This document shows, piece after piece, positions 42,549-50,491 of a stretch of 64,000 nucleotides of DNA. The notes beneath the pieces were generated by a model that was not told where the DNA came from, did not search any database, and saw only the letters and a list, made by a program, of their open reading frames with translations. Position numbers and translations under genes: made by a program. Within the stretch, counting starts at the first letter, position 1. Each line of letters starts with the position of its first letter. The DNA lies in assembly GCF_000023945.1 (NCBI RefSeq), contig NC_013158.1, positions 2,232,001-2,296,000 on the forward strand. Direction: 5' to 3'. This stretch comes from Halorhabdus utahensis DSM 12940. Its GTDB lineage: Archaea; Halobacteriota; Halobacteria; Halobacteriales; Haloarculaceae.

Positions 42549-42908
42549 TCACCGTTCGAAGGTGTACGATTCCTCGAAGGACTCCCGGTCGCTGTCGGCG
42601 AGTTCGAAGTCCTTGCCCATCACGATGGCGTCGGTCGGGCAGGATTCCTCGCATTGCCCACAGAACATGCACTTGGCCACGTCGTACTCCCAGGTGACGT
42701 TGCCGTCGTCGTCGGTCCCGACGACGATCGCGTCGGCCGCACAGTGGCGTTCGCACATCCCACACCCGGTACAGGGGTCGGGATCGAACTCGACGGCTCC
42801 CCGGAAGCGATCGGGGAGCGTGCGCTTGTTCTTGGGGTACGATACGGTCGCGCGGTCTTTCCCGAGGGTTTTCAGCGCCTCGGGGAGGAGTTTGCCTGGT
42901 AAGCTCAT
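42549..42908 (-). CDS. Two-[4Fe-4S] ferredoxin subunit (NuoI/EchF/HyfH-like), 119 aa
   Basis: Electron-wire subunit with two complete clusters: Cys 46/49/52/56 (CTGCGMCERHC) and Cys 80/83/86/90 (CMFCGQCEESC). The N-terminal MSLPGKLLPEALKTLGKDRAT and VSYPKNKRTLPDRFRGAVEFD match the membrane-adapter segment of the NuoI family. Overlaps the NuoH-like gene by 4 nt. Last gene of operon 1. The C-terminal 30 residues are acidic. In group 4 enzymes this subunit accepts electrons from ferredoxin. Confidence 0.94.
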   Translation of the reverse strand: MSLPGKLLPEALKTLGKDRATVSYPKNKRTLPDRFRGAVEFDPDPCTGCGMCERHCAADAIVVGTDDDGNVTWEYDVAKCMFCGQCEESCPTDAIVMGKDFELADSDRESFEESYTFER

Positions 42909-43891
42909 AGGAGTCCCTCCGCGTACAGTCCGACAGCCAGTACGAGTCCGATCTGGACGAGCCCGATCGGGACGAGCCACCGATAGAACACGTCGACGAC
43001 CTGCTCGATCCGGAGGCGCGCGAGCACGCCCTTGAGGACCGACAGGACGGCCACGATCGCGAGTGTCTTCACGAGGAAGACCGCGATCCCGAGCACGGCC
43101 CCACCGATCCCCTCGATTGCTCCGACTGGGTAGGGGCCGCCGAGGAACAGCGCCGACAGCAGTGCTGCGCCGACGACGAGTTCGACGTCCTTCGTGAGAC
43201 GGAACAGCGCGAGTTTCCGGCCGGAGTACTCCGCGAGTGCCCCGGTCGCGAGTTCGGACTCGGCCTCCGGCGCGTCGAAGGGGATGCGTTCGAGTTTGGC
43301 CTGCAGCGACAGCAGCCCGATGACGAACGCCGGGGCGAAGACGACCACGTACGCCGGGTTCGACCCGACGAACGCGACGATGCTCGACAGTTCGAGCGTC
43401 CCCGCGGCGACCGCCGGCGCGAAACACGCCAGGAAGAACGGAATCTCGTAGCCAAACAGCTGCGTGATCGTCCGGGTGGTCCCGACCTGGCTGAAGACGT
43501 TCCCGGAGTACCACCCGCCGAAGAACAGCGAGAACGACGGCAGCGAGAGCAAAAAGAGGACGACGACCAGATCGCCCTCGAAGGACATCGCCGCCGCCTC
43601 GCTCCAGACGGGGATGTACAACATCGCGGTCAGGACGCCGGCCAGCCCCGTCAGTGGCGCGGCCCGGTAGATCCGTTCGGTCGCGTTCTCGGGGACGGCC
43701 GACTCCTTGGCCAGTAGCTTCAGGAAGTCCGCCAGTGGCTGCAGCGGCGGCGGCCCGACGCGGTTCTGCAGGCGGGCGTAGAGCTTCCGGTCGACGTATT
43801 CGGCGGCCAGCGCGTAGGTGAACAGGAACGCAAAGCCGGGGAATACAAGCAGGTAGAGCAACCCGGTCGCGAGGTCGATCTCGAGGCTCAC
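42905..43891 (-). CDS. NuoH/EchB/HyfC-like membrane anchor subunit, 328 aa
   Basis: Eight-span subunit that links the soluble arm to the membrane. The conserved RKLYARLQNRVGPPPLQPLAD cytoplasmic loop (about residues 35-55) and the ERIPFDAPEAESEL motif (about residue 210), both quinone/ion-path elements of NuoH, are present, as is the terminal RIEQVVDVFYRWLVPIG. Overlaps the large-subunit gene by 4 nt. It belongs to the hydrogenase operon and is not one of a nearby respiratory complex I. Confidence 0.94.
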   Translation of the reverse strand: MSLEIDLATGLLYLLVFPGFAFLFTYALAAEYVDRKLYARLQNRVGPPPLQPLADFLKLLAKESAVPENATERIYRAAPLTGLAGVLTAMLYIPVWSEAAAMSFEGDLVVVLFLLSLPSFSLFFGGWYSGNVFSQVGTTRTITQLFGYEIPFFLACFAPAVAAGTLELSSIVAFVGSNPAYVVVFAPAFVIGLLSLQAKLERIPFDAPEAESELATGALAEYSGRKLALFRLTKDVELVVGAALLSALFLGGPYPVGAIEGIGGAVLGIAVFLVKTLAIVAVLSVLKGVLARLRIEQVVDVFYRWLVPIGLVQIGLVLAVGLYAEGLL

Positions 43892-45147
43892 GGTCGGTCA
43901 CCCCGGTCGATTCCCGACTCGCTCGACACCGATCCGCCGTCGGTGCGTTTGTCGTACCATTCCATGCCGTACTCACGCAATTCCTCGAGGTTGAACGAGT
44001 CCTCGCCGCCGTGGCTGCCGTCGGTCTCGACGCCGATCCGGGAGGTACAGCTGATACAGGGGTCGATCCCGGCGACGACGATCGGCGTGTCGGCGATGTA
44101 ACTGCCGCGCAGCGCCTCGACGACGGTCGGCCAGTTGGCGAGCGTCGGCACCCGGATGTGAACCCGTTCGGGCGTGTCGGTCCCGTCGGCCCGGATGTAG
44201 TGGATGAGTTCGCCGCGGGGGGCCTCGTAGCGGCTGACGACGTCGTCCTCGGGAATTTGTGCCAGCAGCGCCTGGACCGGCTTCGGGCTGGCCTTGAGAT
44301 CCCCGTCTGGAATATCCGCGGCGGCCTGCCTGATGATCGAGATGCTCTCTGCGATCTCGCGGATCCGAACCGTCGTCCGCGCGAGGAGATCGCCTGCCGT
44401 GTCCGTGATCACGTCGAAGTCCATCTCGTCGTAGGCAGCGTAGGGGGCATCCCGCCGAACGTCGACGGGTAGCCCCGAGGCGCGACCGACCGGCCCGGCC
44501 GCACAGTACTCCCGGGCGAGTTCGGCTGAGACAGTGCCGACGTTCTCACATCGCATCCGGACCGTCTCCTCGTTGGGAACCGTCTCCAGATAGAAGTCGA
44601 TGCGTTCCTCGAGTTCGTCCATCTTTTCGAGGACGGTCTCGCGTTGCTCCGCTGTGAGATCCTGGCGGACGCCGCCGATCGTGTTGATCGAGTAGTGGAT
44701 CCGGTTGCCCGTAATCTCCTCTAAGAGGTCCAGCACGATCTCACGGTCGCGCCAGGCGTACTGCCAGAGGGTGTCGAAGCCAATCTCGTGGCCCGCGACC
44801 CCGAGCCAGAGCATGTGGCTGTGGATGCGTTCGAGTTCGCCGATCAGCGTCCGGATGTAGTTCGCCCGCCGGGGAACGTCGAGATCGAGGAGGTCCTCGA
44901 CGCCGATGGCAAAGGAGGTCGTGTGGGCGTGCGAACAGATACCACAGATGCGCTCGAGCAGATAGATGTTCTCCAGATAGCTTTTCGAGAGGACGGCCTG
45001 TTCGATCCCGCGGTGGTTGTACGACAGTTTGAGATCCGCCCCGGTGATGACCTCGCCGTCGACGGTCAGCGTGAAGTTGGCGGGTTCCTTCAACGAGGGG
45101 TGCTGTGGGCCGACCGGAATTTCCGTGCCTGAGACGTCTTCGGACAT
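43888..45147 (-). CDS. Group 4 [NiFe]-hydrogenase large (catalytic) subunit, 419 aa
   Basis: Holds the Ni-Fe site. The L1 motif is ERICGICSHAH (Cys68, Cys71, His75), fitting RxCGxCxxxH, and the L2 motif is DPCISCTSR (Cys364, Cys367), fitting DPCxxCxxR of group 4 enzymes. All four Ni ligands are therefore present, unlike NuoD of complex I. After Arg370 a 49-residue tail follows, the expected substrate of the neighbouring HycI-type protease. The size is typical of group 4 (not fused with NuoC). Overlaps neighbours by 1 and 4 nt. Haloarchaeal hydrogenases are uncommon. Confidence 0.94.
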   Translation of the reverse strand: MSEDVSGTEIPVGPQHPSLKEPANFTLTVDGEVITGADLKLSYNHRGIEQAVLSKSYLENIYLLERICGICSHAHTTSFAIGVEDLLDLDVPRRANYIRTLIGELERIHSHMLWLGVAGHEIGFDTLWQYAWRDREIVLDLLEEITGNRIHYSINTIGGVRQDLTAEQRETVLEKMDELEERIDFYLETVPNEETVRMRCENVGTVSAELAREYCAAGPVGRASGLPVDVRRDAPYAAYDEMDFDVITDTAGDLLARTTVRIREIAESISIIRQAAADIPDGDLKASPKPVQALLAQIPEDDVVSRYEAPRGELIHYIRADGTDTPERVHIRVPTLANWPTVVEALRGSYIADTPIVVAGIDPCISCTSRIGVETDGSHGGEDSFNLEELREYGMEWYDKRTDGGSVSSESGIDRGDRP

Positions 45148-45620
45148 CAGTCGCTCACCTCCAGGTTCTCGGCTCGCAGCGGCGGCCCGCCGTCGAAGTT
45201 GTCGGCAAGCAGGAGCTTCTCCGGGTTGGGGTGGCCCGTGACTTCGACGCCGAGCATGTCCATGAGTTCACGCTCGTACAGCGTCGCGCCGGGGAGGATG
45301 TCGGTGAGTGTCTCGATCGTGGGATCGTCCTTCGGGACGATCGCCCGGATCGTGAGTTCGACGCCCTCGCTCAGGTCGCCGTCGTCGTACTCGCCGTACT
45401 TGAGGAAGTGATACAGCACCTCGATCTCGTCGCCGGCGTCGACGCCGGTGATCGTGACGAGGTGGGTGATGCCCATTTCCTGAAGTGTCTCGATGGCCTC
45501 GACGAGAGCATCCCTGTCAGCGAGGACGAACTCCAGGCGACCGCAGTCGTGTTCCTCCGAGGCGGCGAGTAGCTCGGACAGTTCGTCGTCGAGCTTACGC
45601 TTCAACTGGCTCGGTGTCAT
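45147..45620 (-). CDS. NuoC/EchD-like subunit, 157 aa
   Basis: 30-kDa-subunit homologue. The family segment YERELMDMLGVEVTGHPNPEKLLL (about 115-138) is clear. The N-terminal half has the usual alpha/beta scaffold (ITHLVTITGVDAGDEIEVLYHFL). In haloarchaeal respiratory complex I NuoC is normally fused to NuoD; here it is separate, as in Ech/Mbh. It starts 26 nt inside the small-subunit gene (45595-45620 overlap) and ends 1 nt into the large-subunit start. Confidence 0.9.
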   Translation of the reverse strand: MTPSQLKRKLDDELSELLAASEEHDCGRLEFVLADRDALVEAIETLQEMGITHLVTITGVDAGDEIEVLYHFLKYGEYDDGDLSEGVELTIRAIVPKDDPTIETLTDILPGATLYERELMDMLGVEVTGHPNPEKLLLADNFDGGPPLRAENLEVSD

Positions 45621-46146
45621 CCGTTCCCTCCTGTTGCTCTGGATCGGCCGCGACGGCCTCGTCGATCCGTGTGCCGCCCTGGACGATCTCGGGTTTGGCC
45701 GCCGCGAGGCGCTCGGCTTTGGCCTCCTGGCCGGCCTCTTCTAACAGTGCGACGATGCCGTCGATCAGCGTCTCGGGCGAAATCGGACACCCGGGGACGT
45801 ACATGTCGACGGGGATCACGTCGTCGATGCCCTCGTGGCAGTTGTAACAGTCCTGGAAGACGCCGCCCGTCGCGGCACACGACCCGGCGGCGATCACCAG
45901 CTTCGGCTCGGGCATCTGCTCGTAGATGCGCTCCAGCCGGGGAGCCATCTGCTTGGTCACCGGCCCCGTCGCGACGAGCACGTCGGCGTGTCGCGGCGTG
46001 TCCTTTTGCTGGATGCCAAAGCGCTCGACGTCGTACCGGGGCATCAGCGCGTCCAGCGTCTCGATGTCACAGCCGTTGCAACTCCCACAGTTCATGTGGA
46101 GTATCCACGGCGAGCGGTTCCGCGCCCAGTCGATGATGCGTCCCAT
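45595..46146 (-). CDS. [NiFe]-hydrogenase small subunit (NuoB/EchC-like), 183 aa
   Basis: Binds the proximal [4Fe-4S] cluster next to the Ni-Fe site. Ligands fit Cys23 and Cys26 (GSCNGCDIE), Cys90 (AAGSCAATGG) and Cys120 (YVPGCPISPETLIDG). Extra cysteines at 20, 100 and 103 are of unknown use. The C-terminal tail (about 40 residues) is Glu-rich. The start is ATG 46146 (MGRIIDWARNRSPWILHMNC), 5 nt after the NuoA-like gene stop. It belongs to the group 4 type, with no Tat signal, so the active site faces the cytoplasm. Confidence 0.94.
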   Translation of the reverse strand: MGRIIDWARNRSPWILHMNCGSCNGCDIETLDALMPRYDVERFGIQQKDTPRHADVLVATGPVTKQMAPRLERIYEQMPEPKLVIAAGSCAATGGVFQDCYNCHEGIDDVIPVDMYVPGCPISPETLIDGIVALLEEAGQEAKAERLAAAKPEIVQGGTRIDEAVAADPEQQEGTDDTEPVEA

Positions 46147-46151
46147 GTGTG

Positions 46152-46502
46152 TTACCTCCCTGGTTGTGGTCGGCCGCCCTCGACGATCGCGAACAGCGCC
46201 AGTCCGACGACGGCAAGCAGCGGCACGCCGAGTAATACCCCGTTCGCGTCGATCGGGATCGTCGCGACGAGCAACACGGCGACATGAATGATCGTAAAGC
46301 CGATCCCGACGTGATAGAGCCGATACCGGGGCCGCCCCTGGCCGCTCGGCGGCTCCTCGCCGCTGGCCCACGCCGTCCGGAACGCCTCACCGGCGTCGGC
46401 CCGGTCCGACGCGATCCTGTCTCCCACACGATCAATAGTGAAACTTATCAGAAGAAATATACCAAAGGCGATCGGCGGTGCAAGAAGGATATCAGTCACC
46501 AT
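46152..46502 (-). CDS. NuoA-like membrane subunit, 116 aa
   Basis: First gene of operon 1. Three hydrophobic segments (about 8-24, 68-85, 88-107) separated by a hydrophilic loop (RYRLYHVGIGF...), which fits the topology and size of NuoA. The match is weaker than for the other subunits, as NuoA diverges fast. The start is ATG 46502 with TTTATC (46531-46536) about 29-34 nt upstream, so the operon message is nearly leaderless. Most Ech/Mbh operons lack a NuoA; its presence makes the complex more like complex I. Confidence 0.7.
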   Translation of the reverse strand: MVTDILLAPPIAFGIFLLISFTIDRVGDRIASDRADAGEAFRTAWASGEEPPSGQGRPRYRLYHVGIGFTIIHVAVLLVATIPIDANGVLLGVPLLAVVGLALFAIVEGGRPQPGR

Positions 46503-46700
46503 ATCGAGTTGAAAATACGATATTCCACCAGATAAAGCTTGTCTCGATTATAGATATTTGGTTTCCTTCGTGAACGATAAGGAAGGTATTGCCGGTAAAC
46601 GCCGGTATATAAGATATCTTACGTGTGTGGCATAACTCTGGAGCGATCGGGTTGGGGAAAGTCACAAGAGTTTTCGCGGCTGCCATCCGCGTTCCACGCG
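46503..46700. promoter_or_regulatory. AT-rich divergent control region between hydrogenase operon and purS
   Basis: A 198-bp non-coding stretch that is strikingly AT-rich against its surroundings. It holds a TATA element for the hydrogenase operon (46531-46536), an inverted repeat TTCCTT-N10-AAGGAA (46563-46584), two GCCGGTA direct repeats exactly 10 bp apart (46591, 46601), a TATATAAG box (46606-46613) for the plus strand and a perfect 12-bp palindrome TAAGATATCTTA (46610-46621). The 5' leader of purS holds a short CGCGG/CCGCG hairpin (46675-46691). Confidence 0.65.
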
Positions 46701-46949
46701 ATGAGTACCTACACCGCGACCGTGACTGTCCAGCTCAAGGAGGGGGTGCTCGATCCGGAGGCCGAGACCACCCGCGAGGCGCTCGAACGCCTCGGCTTCG
46801 AACTCGACGCGCTCCGGGCGGCAGACCGCTTCGAGATCGACCTGGAGGCAACCGATAGCGAGGCGGCCAGAGACCGCGTCGAGGAGATGGCCGAGCGCCT
46901 GCTCGCCAACCCGACCATCCACGACTACGAGGTCGCCGTCGAGCAATGA
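46701..46949 (+). CDS. purS: Phosphoribosylformylglycinamidine synthase subunit PurS
   Basis: Small subunit of the FGAM synthase complex PurSQL, which converts FGAR plus glutamine to FGAM. 82 aa starting MSTYTATVTVQLKEGVLDPE, with the canonical VLDPEAETTREALERLGF and ERLLANPTIHDYEV. Overlaps purQ by 4 nt. The chosen start ATG 46701 gives the family's exact N-terminus. purL is not in the window. Confidence 0.95.
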   Translation: MSTYTATVTVQLKEGVLDPEAETTREALERLGFELDALRAADRFEIDLEATDSEAARDRVEEMAERLLANPTIHDYEVAVEQ

Positions 46950-47620
46950 CCGTCGCCGTCATCCAGTTCGGCGGGAGCAACTGCGATCGGGACACCGTTC
47001 AGGCCCTCGAGTCGATCGGCGTCGACGCCGAACTCGTCTGGCACGAGGACGACCTACCGGCCGATGCCGAGGGGATCGTCCTTCCCGGCGGGTTCTCCTA
47101 TGGCGACTTCCTCCGGGCGGGCGCGATGGCCGCCCACTCGCCGATCATGGCCGAGGTTCGGGCGGCCGCCGACGATGGCACGCCCGTGCTGGGGATCTGC
47201 AACGGGGCCCAGATCGGGTGTGAGGCCTCGCTAACTCCTGGCGCGTTCACCACCAACGAGAGCGCGCGATTCCAGTGTGAGCACGTCCACCTCCGCGTCG
47301 AGAATAGCGAGACGCCCTGGACGAGTCAGTACGAGGAAGGCGAGGTCATCGAGCTACCGATCGCCCACGGCGAGGGGCGCTTCGAGATCAGCGACGACCG
47401 TCTCGACGCACTCGAAGCCGAGGATCGCATCCTCTTTCGGTACTGCGACGCCGAGGGGAACGTCACGCCCGAAGCCAACCCCAACGGTTCAAAACACGCC
47501 GTCGCGGGCGTCACCGGGGAGGCCGACCACGTCGCCGTCATGATGCCCCATCCCGAACGGATGGCCCTCGCCGACATCGGCGGGATTGACGGCCGTGGCG
47601 TTCTGTCTGGGTTTGCCTGA
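46946..47620 (+). CDS. purQ: Phosphoribosylformylglycinamidine synthase, glutaminase subunit PurQ
   Basis: Class I glutamine amidotransferase that feeds ammonia to PurL. The nucleophile Cys lies in VLGICNGAQIG (about residue 88) and the catalytic His/Glu in MMPHPERMA. The N-terminal VAVIQFGGSNCDRDT is diagnostic. 224 aa, normal length. Second gene of the purSQ operon. Confidence 0.96.
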   Translation: MTVAVIQFGGSNCDRDTVQALESIGVDAELVWHEDDLPADAEGIVLPGGFSYGDFLRAGAMAAHSPIMAEVRAAADDGTPVLGICNGAQIGCEASLTPGAFTTNESARFQCEHVHLRVENSETPWTSQYEEGEVIELPIAHGEGRFEISDDRLDALEAEDRILFRYCDAEGNVTPEANPNGSKHAVAGVTGEADHVAVMMPHPERMALADIGGIDGRGVLSGFA

Positions 47621-47628
47621 TCGGTCGT

Positions 47629-49836
47629 CTACCCGTCCCGTTTCCTGGCCCGATAGAGCGCGTAGCTACCTAATCCAGCCACCGACGAGAGGAGACCGAA
47701 CCCCGGACCGTTGGTCGTGGTGGCTCCGTCGGTGCTGTCCTGGGTGTTCTGGCCACCTTCTGATTCAGCATCGGTCGTCGAGGTCGGTATCTCCGTGACC
47801 GTCGTCGTCCGTGATTCAGTGGCCGATCGGTCTGTCTCGGTCGTTGCCGGAGTGTTCGTGACTGTCTCGCTGACTGTCGCTGTTTTTGGGTCTGTCGGGG
47901 TTGCTGTCGGCGTCACCGTTTTCGTCGCCGTCTCGCTCGGTGTCGACGGGCTGGATTCTGTCGCCGTCTCCGTCGGTTGTGTCGTCTCGGTTTCGGTTGC
48001 CGATGGCGTCTCCCGTTCCGTGTCCGTCGCAGTCGGCGTATTTGTCACTGTCTCGGTGGGTGTCGAGGCTTCGTTCTCGGCCCAGCCTGGACTGTGCAGA
48101 TCGCCGGTTCGAACAAGCCAGTGCGGGGGCCACGTGATCTGGAACTTCGGTGAACCTTCCGCCGGTGCGTCGACGGCGCTCGTATCGATGAACGACGTAT
48201 ATTGACTCCGGTAGAGTGGGAGCATCGGAAGGTCCGCGTTGTACACCTTTGCGAGTCGCTGCACGATCGATTCGGCCTCGCCGCGGTCGACAGTCGTGGC
48301 CAGCGCTTCCAGTTCGTCTTGGGGAGTGACGTCTATCGAGCCGTTGTTCCCGTCCGCGGGCACAGTCACGGTGCTGTCCAACCCTGGATACTCGAGTAGA
48401 TCGGGCTGGACCATCCCCATGCCGAACCCGAACCTGTACGCGACGTACGGGTGTGTACTGTCGATGCTCCCCGGTAGCCACCACCCCGACACGACGTCGA
48501 AGTCACCGGCGAAGATGTCCCGAAACGTCACTTCCCGAACGTCGGCTTCGATGCCGAACGAACGGAGTTGTTCGGCGACGGAATCCGTCGCGTTGACGAA
48601 GTCGGTGATGAACTCGGGGACCGATATCGAAAAGCCGAGGGGGGTCCCGTCCTCCGCCGTCCAGGTTCCATCCTCGCGAGTATATCCTGCCCTCGACAGG
48701 ACGTCTGTCGCAGCCTCGTTATCCGGATCGACATACGTCTCCAGTGAATCCTGCGCTATCCAGTCCGCAACAGCGGACGCCGGCAGGCCACTTGGCGTCT
48801 CTACCGGCTGGTTCGTTTCCCGGCCACTCGCCTGGGTCACGGCCGAGCGGTCGATGACAAAGGCGATTGCCTGTCGGACGGCCCGGTCGTCCAGCGGCTC
48901 GACATCGTGGTTCGGCCAGAGGCCCAACCCCCAATAATCGGGGATCCGCACCTGTACAACGGATGATGGCAATTCGATGGGCTGGTTCGGTAGCGTCGAC
49001 ATCGAGGCGATCACGTCGACCTGGCCGGTTTCGAGTGCCTGAAACCCCGTGTCTGTTCCGAGCAAGGCGCGAAACTCGTAGGACTGGAACCCGATGGAAT
49101 CGCTGTCGGGATGGGTCGGATTCAGTTCGAGTTTGATTCCCTCGGTGTCGATCGAGTCGACAGTGAAGGGGCCGCTTGCGGCGAATTCGCCCATCGACGT
49201 AGGCGTGAATGCCATGAGTTCCTCTCTGGCGGCGATTTCGCCGTCGGCACGTAACGTCTCCAGAAACGGCTCGTAATACTCATGTTTGACGAACAGTCGG
49301 CGGTCTCCGAGAACGATGCGTTCGAGCAAGTCCGGATTGTACGACGCGTCGAAGTGAACCGCGAGTCGCTTTTCCCCGAGCGTCTCGACTGCCGTGGCGT
49401 ATTCCCAAAGATCGTCGTCGACGGTCTTGCCGAGCAGTAGCTGGGTTCGCAGATCGCGGGCCGTCACCGGATCGCCGTCGTCCCAGACAAGATCCGGTCG
49501 CAGCGAGAGGGTCATGGTTTCGCCCTCGACTGTCCACTCCGTCACGGCGGCCGGGATGAATTCGCCGCGACCACGATGGTATTTCACCGTCGGGTCAAAC
49601 ACCATCGCAGCGGGGATATCCGCGCTCGACGTTCCAAAGAGGTTGAAGTGCAGTCCCTGGGTAGGGCCGGTCATCGTCCCCACGAGTGTCCCGCGCTGGG
49701 GCGATTGGGCTGCTATTGGGGTGACGACATCCGCCATCGTCCTGAAACCCGCAACCCCACCAGCAAGCACGCCGCCAGTCCCAAGCGATGCGAGCAACTG
49801 CCGACGGGTTGGACTGAGTGAAAACTCGTCTGACAT
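47629..49836 (-). CDS. Family 5 extracellular solute-binding protein with PGF-CTERM anchor, 735 aa
   Basis: Dipeptide/oligopeptide-type ABC binding protein. N-terminal Tat signal TRRQLLASLG (residues 10-19) with no lipobox Cys, then the SBP_bac_5 domain (about residues 60-570). A Thr/Ser-rich linker follows (about 595-700), and the end NGPGFGLLSSVAGLGSYALYRARKRDG carries a PGF-CTERM motif, span and basic tail. I infer that it is cut and lipid-attached by archaeosortase A at its C-terminus. Unusual, because haloarchaeal binding proteins are mostly N-terminal lipoproteins. No transporter genes adjoin it. Confidence 0.88.
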   Translation of the reverse strand: MSDEFSLSPTRRQLLASLGTGGVLAGGVAGFRTMADVVTPIAAQSPQRGTLVGTMTGPTQGLHFNLFGTSSADIPAAMVFDPTVKYHRGRGEFIPAAVTEWTVEGETMTLSLRPDLVWDDGDPVTARDLRTQLLLGKTVDDDLWEYATAVETLGEKRLAVHFDASYNPDLLERIVLGDRRLFVKHEYYEPFLETLRADGEIAAREELMAFTPTSMGEFAASGPFTVDSIDTEGIKLELNPTHPDSDSIGFQSYEFRALLGTDTGFQALETGQVDVIASMSTLPNQPIELPSSVVQVRIPDYWGLGLWPNHDVEPLDDRAVRQAIAFVIDRSAVTQASGRETNQPVETPSGLPASAVADWIAQDSLETYVDPDNEAATDVLSRAGYTREDGTWTAEDGTPLGFSISVPEFITDFVNATDSVAEQLRSFGIEADVREVTFRDIFAGDFDVVSGWWLPGSIDSTHPYVAYRFGFGMGMVQPDLLEYPGLDSTVTVPADGNNGSIDVTPQDELEALATTVDRGEAESIVQRLAKVYNADLPMLPLYRSQYTSFIDTSAVDAPAEGSPKFQITWPPHWLVRTGDLHSPGWAENEASTPTETVTNTPTATDTERETPSATETETTQPTETATESSPSTPSETATKTVTPTATPTDPKTATVSETVTNTPATTETDRSATESRTTTVTEIPTSTTDAESEGGQNTQDSTDGATTTNGPGFGLLSSVAGLGSYALYRARKRDG

Positions 49837-50025
49837 TATTCTCGCCTTCCCACGGACTACTATTTAAACCACTGCCACGTGACAATTGGTGAGAGGTTTT
49901 TCCGTTTCCTTCGTCACTGGTTGCTCCGAGTCCAAGCCGTATTGTCTCTATCCGCAGTCTTTTCCCCCGAAAAATATAATGAACTATTATGTTGGTGCCG
50001 ACTGAACATCTAACGGGGTGCCCAG

Positions 50026-50445
50026 ATGCCAGTCACAGACCTCGCCCGAAGCGACGTGGTCACAGCACAGCCGGAGACGCCGGTCACCGAACTCGCCGGG
50101 CGGATGGATGCCGAAGACGTCGGCAGCGTCGTCATCACCGACGACGACACACCGGTCGGGATCGTCACCGACCGTGATCTTGCCATCCGTGTGCTCGGCA
50201 AGGAACGCGACCGGACTGAAACGACCGCCGCGGACGTGATGACGGCGGACCTCAAGACGATCGAGGCGGACGCCGGGTTCTACGAGGCGACGAACCTGAT
50301 GAGCGACGCCGGCATCCGCCGGCTCCCGGTCACCGACGGGGACGAACTCACCGGGATCGTCACCGCTGACGATCTGACGGAACTCATCGCCGACGAGGAA
50401 CAGCAACTCGCCTCGACCATCCGCGCCCAGCGGCCGGCGTACTGA
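50026..50445 (+). CDS. CBS-domain-pair protein, 139 aa
   Basis: Two CBS domains (about 5-60 and 72-128) with the typical GSVVITDDDTPVGIVTDRDLA and GIRRLPVTDGDELTGIVTADDL segments, and little else. Such proteins bind adenine nucleotides and often act as sensors. ATG 50026 follows a TATA-like AAATATAAT (about 49971-49980) by some 45 nt. The short Ala/Gln-rich tail has no known motif. The partner is unknown. Confidence 0.9.
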   Translation: MPVTDLARSDVVTAQPETPVTELAGRMDAEDVGSVVITDDDTPVGIVTDRDLAIRVLGKERDRTETTAADVMTADLKTIEADAGFYEATNLMSDAGIRRLPVTDGDELTGIVTADDLTELIADEEQQLASTIRAQRPAY

Positions 50446-50491
50446 CGCGCCGGTGCTGGACACATCGATATTTTCCGCCGGCGACCGGCAC

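Noticed and set aside
37598-46502. Ordinary respiratory complex I operon
   Set aside because: The catalytic subunit keeps both CxxC pairs for Ni and a cleavable tail, NuoC and NuoD are separate, NuoM is absent, and a hydrogenase maturation protease lies inside the locus.
36550-46502. Formate hydrogenlyase, since formate-producing PurU adjoins the hydrogenase
   Set aside because: No formate dehydrogenase gene is in the window. PurU serves purine/C1 balance, and adjacency alone does not justify the link.
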